Positions 15,806 through 24,540 of a stretch of DNA of 64,000 nucleotides are shown piece by piece (the stretch's first letter is position 1; every line of letters starts with the position of its first letter). This DNA comes from DASSTJ01 sp035707965 (GTDB taxonomy: Bacteria; Actinomycetota; Actinomycetes; Actinomycetales; Angustibacteraceae), in the NCBI GenBank assembly GCA_035707965.1, contig DASSTJ010000065.1, positions 1 through 64,000 on the forward strand, written 5' to 3'. The position numbers and the translations under genes are program-made. The notes beneath the pieces are model-generated. The model did no database searches. It saw nothing but the letters and a program-made list of their open reading frames with translations, and was not told the DNA's origin.

Positions 15806-16165
15806 GTGCACGAGCTGAACGCGGTGTGGAACCCGACAGCCAGCGAGCCGGCAGCCGCGGACGACGTCCATGTGCTCTTCCCGGCGCGTGCCACCACGCC
15901 GTCGGCCGTGCCCGGCTTCGAGCTCGCCTACACCGGTGAGGACGAGGAGCTGTCCTGGCAGGAGCAAGCCCTGTGCGCCCAGACGGACCCGGAGGCGTTC
16001 TTCCCCGAGAAGGGCGGCTCGACCCGGGACGCCAAGAAGATCTGCGCCGTGTGCCCGGTGCGTGCCGAGTGCCTGGAGTACGCGCTCGCCCACGACGAGC
16101 GGTTCGGCATCTGGGGTGGTCTGTCCGAGCGTGAGCGCCGTCGACTGAAGAAGCAGGCGGGCTGA
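15806..16165 (+). CDS. whiB2: WhiB2/WhmD-like iron-sulfur regulator
   Basis: Small redox-sensitive transcription factor of 119 residues. The four cluster ligands are Cys57, Cys80, Cys83 and Cys89 (C-x22-C-x2-C-x5-C), followed by GIWGG at 101-105 and a basic tail RERRRLKKQAG that contacts DNA. I took the GTG after AGGAGGGG as start; the longer open frame upstream has no coding signature. The position beside cofD and ahead of the mannose genes matches whiB2 (whmD) of mycobacteria and whiB of Streptomyces, regulators of septation or sporulation. Subtype comes from context. Confidence 0.88.
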   Translation: MHELNAVWNPTASEPAAADDVHVLFPARATTPSAVPGFELAYTGEDEELSWQEQALCAQTDPEAFFPEKGGSTRDAKKICAVCPVRAECLEYALAHDERFGIWGGLSERERRRLKKQAG

Positions 16166-16171
16166 CGCCCT

Positions 16172-16193
16172 GGCGGCCGGGCTCCCGGCCGCC
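16172..16193 (+). terminator. terminator after whiB2
   Basis: GGCGGCCGG and CCGGCCGCC form a perfect 9-bp stem with a 4-base loop, 6 bases after the whiB2 stop and 12 bases before the next start. No T-run. It probably limits read-through into the glycosyltransferase gene. Confidence 0.6.
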
Positions 16194-16205
16194 GACCGAG
16201 CCACG

Positions 16206-19200
16206 ATGACCCTCAGCATCAGCGGCCCCCCGCACACCTCCCCGGGCCCCGGGAGTGGTGCCTCCACCGACCCCACGGCAGTGACGACCTGGGTGACCGC
16301 GGTCGTGGTCGCCCACGACGGCCAGCCGTGGCTGGACCGGTGCCTGGACGCGGTGCTCTCCCAGGGCGCGAACGACGTCGTCGCCGTGGACACCGGATCG
16401 CGCGACCAGTCCGCAGCCCAGCTGCGCACGGCTCTCGGCGACGACCACGTCGTCGTCACCGACCGCCGCACCGGCTTCGGTGACGCCGCCCGGCAAGGGC
16501 TCGCGCTGGCGGCGGCCCGCACCCCGGAGGACGTGCCGCCGGAGGACCGATGGGTGTGGCTGCTCCACGACGACTGCGCGCCGCAGCCCCGCGCGCTCGA
16601 GGCGCTCCTCGACACCGCCGCCCGGTCGCGCCACGTCGGGGTCGTCGGGCCCAAGCTCGTCGACTGGGACGATCCCGCGCGGCTGCTCGAGGTCGGCCTG
16701 ACGGTCAACCGCAGCGGACGGCGGTGCACCCGCGTCGAGGGCGCCGAGCGGGACCAGGGGCAGCACGACGACGTGACCGACGTCCTGGCCCTGGGGTCGG
16801 CCGGTCTGCTCGTCCGGGCGGACGTGTGGGAGGACCTGGGCGGGATGGACCCTGCCCTGCCCCTGCTGCGGGACGACATCGACCTGGGCTGGCGTGCCCA
16901 CCTGGCCGGCTACCGCGTCGTGCTGGCGCCGCGTGCCCTCGTCGCCGACGCGCAGGCCGGGACTCGCGGCCTGCGCAGCGTCGACGCCGTCGGGGGCTCG
17001 GTCCAGCGCGTCGACCGCGTGCACGGCATGCGGGTCGCGCTGGCACGCGCGTCGGCGCTGGGGCTGCTGCCGCTGCTCTGCTGGACGCTGCTCACGGGGC
17101 TCGCGCGCAGCCTCGGGCTGCTCGCCGCCAAGGCGCCACGGCGCAGCCTGGACGAGCTGGTCGCCACGGCCGTGGTCGTTTGCACCCCGTGGCGGTGGAT
17201 GGGATCGCGGTGGCGCGGCCGAGGAACGATCCGCGTCCGCCGACGCGACATCGCGCAGCTGCTCGAGCCCCGGCTGGCCGGGGTCCGGCGTGCCGTCGAC
17301 GCGGTGGGGGTGCTCGCCGCGGCACACGACGCGGACGACGTCGACGTCGCCGCCGAGCCCGGGCCCACGTCCGACGAGGCCGACCTCGTCGTCGTCCCCC
17401 GACGACTGTGGATGCGCCGGGTGCTGACCCATCCGCTGACGGTCGTCGTGCTCGTCCTCGCGACTCTCACGGGCGTGGCGTGGCGCGACCTGCTCGGTCG
17501 CGCTCTGGGCCACCCGGCGCTCACCGGCGGCCAGCTCGGTCACGTGACCGGCCGTGCGTCGGACCTCTGGCACGCGGCGCTCGGCTCGTGGAGCGGCGCA
17601 GGTCTCGGCGCCGACGCCGTGACCTCTCCCGCCGGCGTCGTGCGCGCGGCTGCCGTCACCGTGCTGCAGCCGGTGGCCGGTGGGCACGCCGCCGGTGCCG
17701 CTGTGCTGCTGCTGCTCCTGCTGGCACCGGTGCTGGCGGCGGTCAGCGCCTACCTCGCGCTCACCGGCTTCGTGCGCTCGAGGTGGGTGCGGGCCTGGGC
17801 GGGCCTCGCGTGGGCGACGCTGCCGCTGGTGGCCACCGCGGTCGCCGGCGGCCGGCTGGGTGCCGTGGCGGCGCTCGTGCTGCTGCCGCTGGTCGTGGCC
17901 GCCTGTGCCCGGGCGCTCGCGCCGGGCTCTCGTGGATCGACCACCGCGGCGTTCGCCGGTGCTCTCGGTGCGACCCTGCTCGTGGCGGCGGCGCCGGCGC
18001 TGCTCGTCCCGCTGGCGCTGGGGGCCGTGGCCGGTGTGCTGGTCGGGCCGGGCAGTGCGCGGCTGCGTGCTGCGGTGCTGCTCGTCGTCCCCGTCGGTCT
18101 GCTCGGCCCGTGGCTCGGCGCGCTCCTCGACGACCCGCGACGCCTGCTGTCCGGTCCCGGCCTGCTGGCGGCCACCGACGTGCACCACGGTTCGTGGCTG
18201 ACGACGGACGCCCTGGCGCCGTGGCAGCAGCTGCTCCGAACGCCGCACGGGGTGCCGGCGTGGGTCGCTGCTGCCGCGGTCGCGCCGCTGGCGCTGGCCG
18301 GTCTGGTCGCGCTGCTCCGCCGCGCGCCGCGCGGACGCGTGGTGCTCCTGCTCTGGCTGCTCGGCGCGGCCGGCCTCGCCGCGGCGGTCCTGGCGCCGTC
18401 CGTCGTCCTCACCGTCACCGACAGCGGTGGGCTCGGCCCGTGGGCGGGCACGCCGCTGCTCCTGGTGGGCCTCGCTCTCATCGGGTCGGCCGCGCTCGCC
18501 GTCGACGGTCTCGGCGACCGGCTGTCGGTGCACGGGTTCGGCTGGCGGCAGCTGCTGGTCGCACCGGTCGTCGCGCTCGCGGTGCTCGGGCCCGCCGTGT
18601 CGGCCGGCCTGTGGGCATGGCGAGGGGTCTCCGAGCCGCTTGCCGCGACGTCCGACACGCTGCCTGCCGTCGTCCGCGCCGCTGCCGAAGGTCCGGCCGG
18701 GGTGCGCACCCTCGTCCTGCAGCCCGACGCCACCGGCGCCCTCGCCTTTCGCCTGGACGGGGTGGAGCCCGGGCCCTGGACGCGTGACCTCCCGCTGGTG
18801 GACGCCTCCGCCCGCGGCGACGCCGAGGCCGACCCGGTCGGCGGTGTCGTCCGGCAGCTCGTGGACGGCTCCGGCGCTGCCGCGACCGCCGACGGTCCGG
18901 TCACCCGGCTCGGACAGCTCGCCGTCGGGTTCGTCCTGCTCCGCGGGGACGTCCCGAAGGGAGTCGTCGCCCGGCTCGACTCCACGGCCGGGCTGGCCCG
19001 CATCGGAGCCCCGACGGGGTCGGTGCTGTGGCGGGTCGGCACCGGTGGCCTCGGTGCCGCCAGCGGTGCGCTTCCCGCGACCGACCAGGAGCGGCCCGCC
19101 CGGGTGCGGGTGGAGGCCACCAGTGGTGCGGTGCTCCAGACGATCCCCGTGAACGGGGCCCACGCCTCGGCCGCCGTGACGCTGCTGCACCTGGCCCCGG

Positions 19201-19733
19201 CTGGGTCGTCGGCGTCGTCAGACCGGCTGCTCGTGCTGTCCCAGCCCGCCTCCTCGCGGTGGCGGGCGACCCTGGACGGCGCGCCGCTGACCCGCGCCCA
19301 GCCCGAGCACGGCGCGTGGCGGCAGGCCTTCGTGCTCCCTGACCGTGGAGGTCGCCTCGTCGTCTCGTACGACCGGTCCGATCAGCACTGGTGGCAGGTC
19401 GGCCAGGGCGTGCTCGCCGCGCTCTGCCTGCTGCTCGCCCTCCCGGTGCGGCGGCCGTCCGCTCGGCACGATGCCGTGACGCCCCCGACGGGCGTCGGCC
19501 CGCAGGGGCCCGATGAGGGTGACGCCGAGTGCGCCGAGGTGACCGGCGACCCGACCGGCGGCGACCTCGACCCTCAGCCGGACGACGCGCCGGTGGACGT
19601 GCGGCCAGCTGAGCGCGCCGCCGCGGATCAGCGCGTCGACGTGCCCTCCCTCCAGCTGCGCACCGCCGTCGTCGACGACGCCGCTCTCGCGGCAGCCACC
19701 CGTCGGGTCCCACCCACCTCGGAGTCCGCATGA
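16206..19733 (+). CDS. large membrane glycosyltransferase (GT2 + polytopic domain)
   Basis: Protein of 1,175 residues in three parts. Residues about 28-265 are a GT2 domain (VTAVVVAHDGQPWLDRCLDA, VDTGSRDQS, and HDDC near 119). About ten to twelve membrane segments run from near 275 to 830 (for example HPLTVVVLVLATLTGVAW near 409). An extracytoplasmic region follows to about 1060, then a last membrane segment (VGQGVLAALCLLLALPV) and an acidic cytoplasmic tail. Orthologues lie beside whiB2 in many actinobacteria and are taken to act in envelope polysaccharide assembly. The next gene overlaps its stop (ATGA). Donor and acceptor are unknown. Confidence 0.82.
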   Translation: MTLSISGPPHTSPGPGSGASTDPTAVTTWVTAVVVAHDGQPWLDRCLDAVLSQGANDVVAVDTGSRDQSAAQLRTALGDDHVVVTDRRTGFGDAARQGLALAAARTPEDVPPEDRWVWLLHDDCAPQPRALEALLDTAARSRHVGVVGPKLVDWDDPARLLEVGLTVNRSGRRCTRVEGAERDQGQHDDVTDVLALGSAGLLVRADVWEDLGGMDPALPLLRDDIDLGWRAHLAGYRVVLAPRALVADAQAGTRGLRSVDAVGGSVQRVDRVHGMRVALARASALGLLPLLCWTLLTGLARSLGLLAAKAPRRSLDELVATAVVVCTPWRWMGSRWRGRGTIRVRRRDIAQLLEPRLAGVRRAVDAVGVLAAAHDADDVDVAAEPGPTSDEADLVVVPRRLWMRRVLTHPLTVVVLVLATLTGVAWRDLLGRALGHPALTGGQLGHVTGRASDLWHAALGSWSGAGLGADAVTSPAGVVRAAAVTVLQPVAGGHAAGAAVLLLLLLAPVLAAVSAYLALTGFVRSRWVRAWAGLAWATLPLVATAVAGGRLGAVAALVLLPLVVAACARALAPGSRGSTTAAFAGALGATLLVAAAPALLVPLALGAVAGVLVGPGSARLRAAVLLVVPVGLLGPWLGALLDDPRRLLSGPGLLAATDVHHGSWLTTDALAPWQQLLRTPHGVPAWVAAAAVAPLALAGLVALLRRAPRGRVVLLLWLLGAAGLAAAVLAPSVVLTVTDSGGLGPWAGTPLLLVGLALIGSAALAVDGLGDRLSVHGFGWRQLLVAPVVALAVLGPAVSAGLWAWRGVSEPLAATSDTLPAVVRAAAEGPAGVRTLVLQPDATGALAFRLDGVEPGPWTRDLPLVDASARGDAEADPVGGVVRQLVDGSGAAATADGPVTRLGQLAVGFVLLRGDVPKGVVARLDSTAGLARIGAPTGSVLWRVGTGGLGAASGALPATDQERPARVRVEATSGAVLQTIPVNGAHASAAVTLLHLAPAGSSASSDRLLVLSQPASSRWRATLDGAPLTRAQPEHGAWRQAFVLPDRGGRLVVSYDRSDQHWWQVGQGVLAALCLLLALPVRRPSARHDAVTPPTGVGPQGPDEGDAECAEVTGDPTGGDLDPQPDDAPVDVRPAERAAADQRVDVPSLQLRTAVVDDAALAAATRRVPPTSESA

Positions 19734-21208
19734 CTGCCCGCGCCGCGGCTGCCGGACGCCTGGCCGCCGTCCTCGTCGTCGGCGCCGGCCTGGTCCTCGG
19801 TGCCAGCCGCGTGCCGACGTCCGCACTGAACCTGTCGAGCGGCTCACCCCAGAAGCCGGTGTCGACGCGCCCCGTCAGTGCGGCCGAGCTGGTGTGCCCG
19901 GGGCAGGAGACGCTCGGCGTGCCGGGCGACGTCAGCGGCACGGCCCCGGCACCCGCGGTCGTCAGCGCCGCCACCCCGCCGGCGGCGGTGGCCGGCAGCG
20001 ATGCGGCGGGCGGCAAGCCGGTGCTCTCGGCGGCGACCGTGCCCGTGCAGGGCCACGAGGCCACGACGGTGTTCGAGGCGCCGGCGACCAGCGGCTCCGT
20101 GACGACCGCCGCCGCAGCCTCGGTACGGGCGACCGGCAGCGCGGCCCGCGGGCTCGTCGCGGACCAGGTCACCTTCGTGGGCAGCGGCGACCTCCGCAGC
20201 CTGTCCGGCGCCGCCTGCACGCCACCCTCGACGGACGCCTGGCTCGTCGGCGGAGGAGGTGAGGACGGCCGCCGGGGTCGCCTGGTGCTCACCAACGTGG
20301 CCGACAACCCGGTCGACGTGGCGCTGCACGTGCTGTCGGCGGACGGCCCGGTGGACTCGACGGCCGGCGCGGACGTCGCCGTGCCGGCGCACGCCCGCGT
20401 CACCGTGCTGCTCGGCGCGCTGGCCCCGTCCGTGACGTCACCCGTCGTCCACGTGACGACGACCGGCGGTGCGGTGGCGGCCACGCTGCACGACGCCCGG
20501 CTGCACGGCACGACCGCCTGGGGGACGGACGACGTCGCCGCCGGCACCGCGCCGTCCCGGACCGTCCTGGTGCCAGGCGTGGCCGTCGACGGCACGGCGT
20601 TCGTGCGTATCGCGGTGCCAGGCTCGGACGAGGCCGTCGCGCAGGTGCGGCTCCTGGGGCAGGACGGGCAGGTGGTGGCCCCCGAGAACGGCGTCGTCCG
20701 CGTGCCCGGCGGGTCGGTGCGCGACCTGGACCTCTCTACCCTGCCGGCCGGCACGTACGGCGTCGAGGTGACGGCGGACGTCCCGGTCGTGGCGGGGGCG
20801 ATGGTGGAGCGCCGACGGGACGCCGACGGCGTGGCCGACATCGCGTGGCTGTCCTCCGCGCCGTCCCTCACCGGTGAGGAGCACGTGCTGGGGTTCGCGC
20901 CCGCCTCTGCCGGCAGTCAGGCCCTGACGGTCACCCTGGCCCTGACGGCGCCGACCCGTGACGCGTCCGTCGAGCTCGTCAGCGGCACGTCCCCACTGAG
21001 CACCGTGAGGGTCGCCACCGGCACCACGACCCTGGTCACCGTGCCGGCCGACCAGGCCACGTTCGTGCGCACGACGACCGGCTCCGGCCCCGTGGCGGCG
21101 GCACGGCTGCTCACGTCCGCCACGCCCGCGGGTGACCTGATCACCGCGTCGTCCCTGTGGCCGGCTCCCCTGGTGCAGCACCTCACCCGGCTGGCGCCGG
21201 CCTCCTGA
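19730..21208 (+). CDS. DUF5719 family secreted or anchored protein
   Basis: Protein of 492 residues with an N-terminal signal or anchor segment (AAAGRLAAVLVVGAGLVLGAS). The rest is extracytoplasmic and rich in Val, Thr, Ala and Gly, with a repeated pattern of short beta strands (for example RLVLTNVADNPVDVALHVLS near 183-202), as in stacked immunoglobulin-like modules. It is coupled to the glycosyltransferase by ATGA and conserved with it, so it probably assists that enzyme outside the membrane. No catalytic motif was seen. Confidence 0.75.
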   Translation: MTARAAAAGRLAAVLVVGAGLVLGASRVPTSALNLSSGSPQKPVSTRPVSAAELVCPGQETLGVPGDVSGTAPAPAVVSAATPPAAVAGSDAAGGKPVLSAATVPVQGHEATTVFEAPATSGSVTTAAAASVRATGSAARGLVADQVTFVGSGDLRSLSGAACTPPSTDAWLVGGGGEDGRRGRLVLTNVADNPVDVALHVLSADGPVDSTAGADVAVPAHARVTVLLGALAPSVTSPVVHVTTTGGAVAATLHDARLHGTTAWGTDDVAAGTAPSRTVLVPGVAVDGTAFVRIAVPGSDEAVAQVRLLGQDGQVVAPENGVVRVPGGSVRDLDLSTLPAGTYGVEVTADVPVVAGAMVERRRDADGVADIAWLSSAPSLTGEEHVLGFAPASAGSQALTVTLALTAPTRDASVELVSGTSPLSTVRVATGTTTLVTVPADQATFVRTTTGSGPVAAARLLTSATPAGDLITASSLWPAPLVQHLTRLAPAS

Positions 21209-21255
21209 CGACCGCACTCACCACGGCCGCACCGGCCCTGGGTAGCGTGGTTCGC

Positions 21256-21669
21256 ATGTCGCCTCGCTCTCGCCGGGACCGCCGCGACCGCGGGGTGCGT
21301 GGCCCGCTGCTGCCGGGCAACCTTCCCGGGTACCGCACTCGCGGCGAGCAGTTCGACGACCTCGTCCTGGACGCCGTGGAGCGGCTGGACCGCCGCTGGT
21401 CGACGGAGCTGGCAGGCGTCGAGTTCGCCGTCGAGGACGTGCCGCCGAGCGACCCGGCGCCGTGGGAGCGCGGGGAGGTGCCGCTGGGCCGCCTGTTCCC
21501 GGCCGAGCCGCCGCTGCCGACCCGGATCGTGGTCTACCGGCGGCCGGTCGAGACCCGTGCGGACGACGTCGACGACCTCGCGCACCTCGTGCACGACGTC
21601 GTCGTCGAGCAGGTGGCGCACCTGCTTGGCGTCGAGCCGCAGCAGGTCGATCCCCACCACGGGGAGTGA
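21256..21669 (+). CDS. metallopeptidase-family (zincin-like) protein with degenerate HExxH
   Basis: Protein of 137 residues aligned with the PF06262 zincin-like family (Rv3259 position in mycobacteria). The basic N-terminus (SPRSRRDRRDRGVRGPLLP) and FDDLVLDAVERLDRRW are typical of the actinobacterial branch. Where the peptidase family has HEIAHHFG the sequence reads EQVAHLLG at about 122-129, so the first zinc ligand and the catalytic glutamate are absent. Protease activity is doubtful. The ATG chosen lies 47 bases after the DUF5719 stop; a longer frame extends back across that stop. Confidence 0.7.
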   Translation: MSPRSRRDRRDRGVRGPLLPGNLPGYRTRGEQFDDLVLDAVERLDRRWSTELAGVEFAVEDVPPSDPAPWERGEVPLGRLFPAEPPLPTRIVVYRRPVETRADDVDDLAHLVHDVVVEQVAHLLGVEPQQVDPHHGE

Positions 21670-21721
21670 CTCCGGCGTGCCGTGCCGAGTGCAGGTGCCG
21701 GGCGGGGTAGCGTCAGCCATC

Positions 21722-22075
21722 GTGAGTGCTGTCCGTCGCTGCACGCGCACCGCGTGCAGCCTGCCTGCGGTGGCGACGTTGACGTACGTCTACGCGGACT
21801 CCACCGCCGTCCTGGGACCGCTCGCCACCTACGCCGAGCCGCACTGCTACGACCTGTGCGCCGCGCACGCCGAGCGCCTCACCGCTCCGCGGGGCTGGGA
21901 GGTCATGCGCCTCGCGACACCTGACGACTATCCCGGCCCCAGCGACGACGACCTGCTGGCGCTCGCCGACGCGGTGCGCGAGGCGGCGCGTCCCGTCCCG
22001 CGCCAGAGCGAAGCTCGCACCGTCGAGGTGGGCCGGCGCGGGCACCTGCGCGTCCTGCGCGACGACTCCCGCTGA
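21722..22075 (+). CDS. DUF3499 family protein
   Basis: Protein of 117 residues with the family signature ATLTYVYADSTAVLGPLATY near 19-38, preceded by CTRTAC and followed by HCYDLCAAHAERLTAPRGWEV near 42-62 (in parts). The paired cysteines suggest a small zinc-binding fold. It occupies the Rv3258c position between the zincin-like gene and manB. Function is unknown throughout actinobacteria. Start is GTG at the position that gives the family N-terminus. Confidence 0.85.
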   Translation: MSAVRRCTRTACSLPAVATLTYVYADSTAVLGPLATYAEPHCYDLCAAHAERLTAPRGWEVMRLATPDDYPGPSDDDLLALADAVREAARPVPRQSEARTVEVGRRGHLRVLRDDSR

Positions 22076-22100
22076 CCGAGCCCTCCTGCGAGCTCGTCGG

Positions 22101-22170
22101 GTGACGGGGATCACCCGGTCGGGTCGGTCGTGATGTCGGAGTTGTCGCGACACGCCGTCCGCTCAAGTAT
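22101..22170 (+). promoter_or_regulatory. candidate operator and promoter before the zinc-ribbon gene
   Basis: The 206-base gap holds GTGACGGGGATCAC (22101-22114), an imperfect palindrome with GTGA-N6-TCAC half-sites like CRP-family operators. It also holds TTGTCG (22142-22147) 17 bases before AAGTAT (22165-22170), a possible weak promoter. The palindrome TGTCGCGACA overlaps that -35. The rest of the gap shows no feature I recognise. Confidence 0.3.
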
Positions 22171-22281
22171 TCGGCGCCATCCGCCGATGGATGCCCTGTC
22201 GCTCCGGCGGCTCATCCTTCGCTCTTCTTCCTGCCCTCCTCCGACCGACTGCTCGGTCATCCGTTCGGAAGGTACGTCCCC

Positions 22282-22527
22282 ATGGCTCGCTCTGCCACGC
22301 TGTCGCGCCCGTCGCTGCCCCTCGGCTCCTTGACCCAGCGCGGTGCCCGCGCCGCCTCCTGCACGAGCTGCTCGTCGGAGCGCGTGACCCAGCTGTCCAT
22401 GAACCTCACGGACGGGACCCCGGTCGACTTCGTCTCCTGCCACGTCTGCGCCCACCGTTCGTGGTGGCACGAGGACGTGGAGCTCACCGTGACGGACGTG
22501 CTCGCGCGCGCACGCAAGCCTCGCTGA
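22282..22527 (+). CDS. small zinc-ribbon protein, function unknown
   Basis: Protein of 81 residues with two CxxC knuckles, CTSC at about 27-30 and CHVC at about 53-56, separated by 22 residues, followed by AHRSWWHEDVELTVTDVL. This is a rubredoxin-like zinc ribbon. Similar small proteins occur just before manB in other actinobacteria, but no role is established. GGAAGG precedes the ATG. It may head the manB transcript. Confidence 0.7.
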   Translation: MARSATLSRPSLPLGSLTQRGARAASCTSCSSERVTQLSMNLTDGTPVDFVSCHVCAHRSWWHEDVELTVTDVLARARKPR

Positions 22528-22592
22528 CCGGCGGGGCGGCGGCGCTCAACCGCGGCAGTCGGCCCGAGGGTCGTCGCCGGTACTGTGACCGG

Positions 22593-24080
22593 GTGGCCTC
22601 CCTGTCGACGATCGTCAAGGCGTACGACGTCCGTGGCCTCGTCCCGGACGAGCTCGACGAGGACGTGGCGCGTGCGCTCGGCTGCGCCTTCGCGCACGTC
22701 GTCGGGGTGGCCGACGCAGCCGTCTCCAGCAGCGCCGCTACCGCCGGGGCGGCGGTTCCGACGGTCGAAGCGGTCCCGGGACGCGTCGTCGTCGGCCACG
22801 ACATGCGGGCGTCCTCGCCGGGTCTGAGCCAGGCCTTCGCGCAGGGGGTGACCGGTCAGGGCGGCGACGTCGTGCTCATCGGCCTCTGCTCCACCGACGG
22901 CCTCTACTTCGCGTCCGGCTCCCTCGGCGCGCCGGGCGCCATGTTCACCGCCAGCCACAACCCGGCCGGCTACAACGGCATCAAGCTGTGCCGCGCCGGC
23001 GCCCGCCCGATCGGCCAGGACACGGGCCTGGACGACGTGCGCCGCCTGGCCGCCCGGTTCCTGCAGGAGGGGCCTCCCGCCCTGCCGCAGACCCACCGCC
23101 CCGGCACGATCACCGAGCACGACGTCCTGAGCGAGTACGCCGCCTACCTGCGTGGGCAGGTCCCGGCTGCCGCCTCCCGACGCCTCAAGGTCGTGGTCGA
23201 CGCAGGCAACGGCATGGCGGGACTGACCGTGCCTGCCGTCCTCGGTGACGCCGCCGGGCTGCCGGCGCTCGACGTCGACGTCGTGCCGCTCTACTTCGAT
23301 CTCGACGGCACCTTCCCGAACCACGAGGCGAACCCGCTCGTCCCGGACAACCTTCGTGACCTGCAGGCAGCCGTCGTCGAGCACGGGGCGGACCTGGGGC
23401 TCGCGTTCGACGGCGACGCCGACCGCTGCTTCGTCGTGGACGAACGAGGTGAGCCGGTGAGCCCCAGCGCGGTCACGGCGCTCGTGGCGGCTCGCGAGAT
23501 CGCCAGGGACCGGACCGAGGGCCGCCAGCCGGTCGTCATCCACAACGTGATCTCCTCGCGCGCCGTGCCTGAGGTCGTCGCCGAGCACGGCGGACGGCCG
23601 GTGCGGACCCGCGTCGGCCACTCGTTCATCAAGGCGCGGATGGCCGAGGAGCAGGCCGTCTTCGGCGGCGAGCACTCGGCGCACTACTACTTCCGCGACT
23701 TCTGGTTCGCCGACTCGGGCCTGCTGGCCGCGCTGCACGTGCTGGCGGCGCTCGCGGAGCAGGCGGAGCCGCTGTCCCGGCTGGCAGCCGGCTACGAGCG
23801 CTATGTCGGGTCCGGCGAGATCAACTCGACCGTCGCCGACGTGACGGGGCGGCTGCACGCCGTACGCGACGCCTTCGCCGGCGACGGCGTCGTCCTCGAC
23901 GAGCTCGACGGCCTGACCCTGACGCACGACGACCCCGACGGTGCGGTGGACTGGTGGCTCAACGTGCGACCGAGCAACACCGAGCCGCTGCTGCGACTGA
24001 ACGTCGAAGGGGCCGACCGCGAGACGATGGAGCGTGTGCGTGACCAGGCGCTCGCCGTCATCCGGGCCAGCGCCTTCTGA
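22593..24080 (+). CDS. manB: phosphomannomutase / phosphoglucomutase
   Basis: Converts mannose-6-phosphate to mannose-1-phosphate for GDP-mannose, feeding lipoglycan and glycoprotein mannosylation. The 495-residue protein has the active serine in TASHNP (Ser121), the metal loop DGDADR at about 273-278, the sugar loop GGEHSAHYYF near 363 and the phosphate-binding RPSNTEP near 467. An insert near residues 42-60 (VSSSAATAGAAVPTVEAVP) is longer than usual. The GTG start gives the family opening VKAYDVRGLVPD. Trm112-like and SIS genes follow on the same strand. Confidence 0.92.
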   Translation: MASLSTIVKAYDVRGLVPDELDEDVARALGCAFAHVVGVADAAVSSSAATAGAAVPTVEAVPGRVVVGHDMRASSPGLSQAFAQGVTGQGGDVVLIGLCSTDGLYFASGSLGAPGAMFTASHNPAGYNGIKLCRAGARPIGQDTGLDDVRRLAARFLQEGPPALPQTHRPGTITEHDVLSEYAAYLRGQVPAAASRRLKVVVDAGNGMAGLTVPAVLGDAAGLPALDVDVVPLYFDLDGTFPNHEANPLVPDNLRDLQAAVVEHGADLGLAFDGDADRCFVVDERGEPVSPSAVTALVAAREIARDRTEGRQPVVIHNVISSRAVPEVVAEHGGRPVRTRVGHSFIKARMAEEQAVFGGEHSAHYYFRDFWFADSGLLAALHVLAALAEQAEPLSRLAAGYERYVGSGEINSTVADVTGRLHAVRDAFAGDGVVLDELDGLTLTHDDPDGAVDWWLNVRPSNTEPLLRLNVEGADRETMERVRDQALAVIRASAF

Positions 24081-24132
24081 GCCCGTCGACCACACCCGGC
24101 GGCGCGAGCGCCGCACCTGACGAGGAGACACC

Positions 24133-24360
24133 GTGAGCACCGAGCCCACCGACGGCGCAGCAGGTAGCGAGACAGGCATCGAGTCATGGGTGCGCGACAT
24201 CCTGCGGTGCCCCCGGTGCCGCGCCGAGCTGAAGGACGGCACCGGCCCCGGCGGCGGTCCCGAGCTCGTGTGCACCTCGCCCGAGTGCGGCCTGGCCTAC
24301 CGGGTCGACGAGGGCATCCCCGTGCTGCTCGTGGACGAGGCACGCGAGACTCGCGGCTGA
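24133..24360 (+). CDS. Trm112 family protein
   Basis: Protein of 75 residues with a zinc-ribbon-like core: ILRCPRCRAELKD near 22-34, CTSPECGLAYRVDEGIPVLLVDEA near 47-70 (in parts). Trm112-type proteins stabilise SAM methyltransferases in eukaryotes and archaea; the bacterial role is unclear. GAGGAG precedes the GTG. The gene sits between manB and the SIS isomerase gene, its usual place in actinobacteria. Confidence 0.85.
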   Translation: MSTEPTDGAAGSETGIESWVRDILRCPRCRAELKDGTGPGGGPELVCTSPECGLAYRVDEGIPVLLVDEARETRG

Positions 24361-24400
24361 CCGGCGCGACCGGGAAGGCCGGTGACCGCTCAGGGGGCGT

Positions 24401-24540
24401 GCGGACGATGACGCCGGACGATGGACGACCGGAGGATGACGCCGGAGGATGACGCCGGAGGATGACGCCGGACGATGATGGACGACCGGCGACGATGACC
24501 GAGGGCGACGACCGGGAACGATGACCGAGGACGACGACCG
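24401..24540. repeat. tandem GATGACGCCGG-type repeat ahead of the SIS gene
   Basis: Three perfect copies of a 13-bp unit (GAGGATGACGCCG) occupy about 24431-24469, with variant copies on both sides. Two copies of an ACGATGACCGAGG...GACGACCG unit fill 24492-24540. The units resemble the following gene start (GATGATGACGCCGG), and several contain GGAGG followed by ATG, so the array offers repeated decoy initiation sites. Confidence 0.8.

Noticed and set aside
15753..19190. Long minus-strand frame of 1,145 codons opposite the large glycosyltransferase
   Set aside because: Composition is Arg/Gly/Gln/His-rich without domain features, typical of antisense frames in high-GC DNA.
22163..22190. A second sigma-28-like promoter (TCAA...GCCGATGG) before the zinc-ribbon gene
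   Set aside because: The spacer is 16 bases rather than 15 and the gene has no link to motility; probably chance.
24401..24540. CRISPR-like array
   Set aside because: Units are 13 bp and adjoin directly without spacers; it is a simple tandem repeat.
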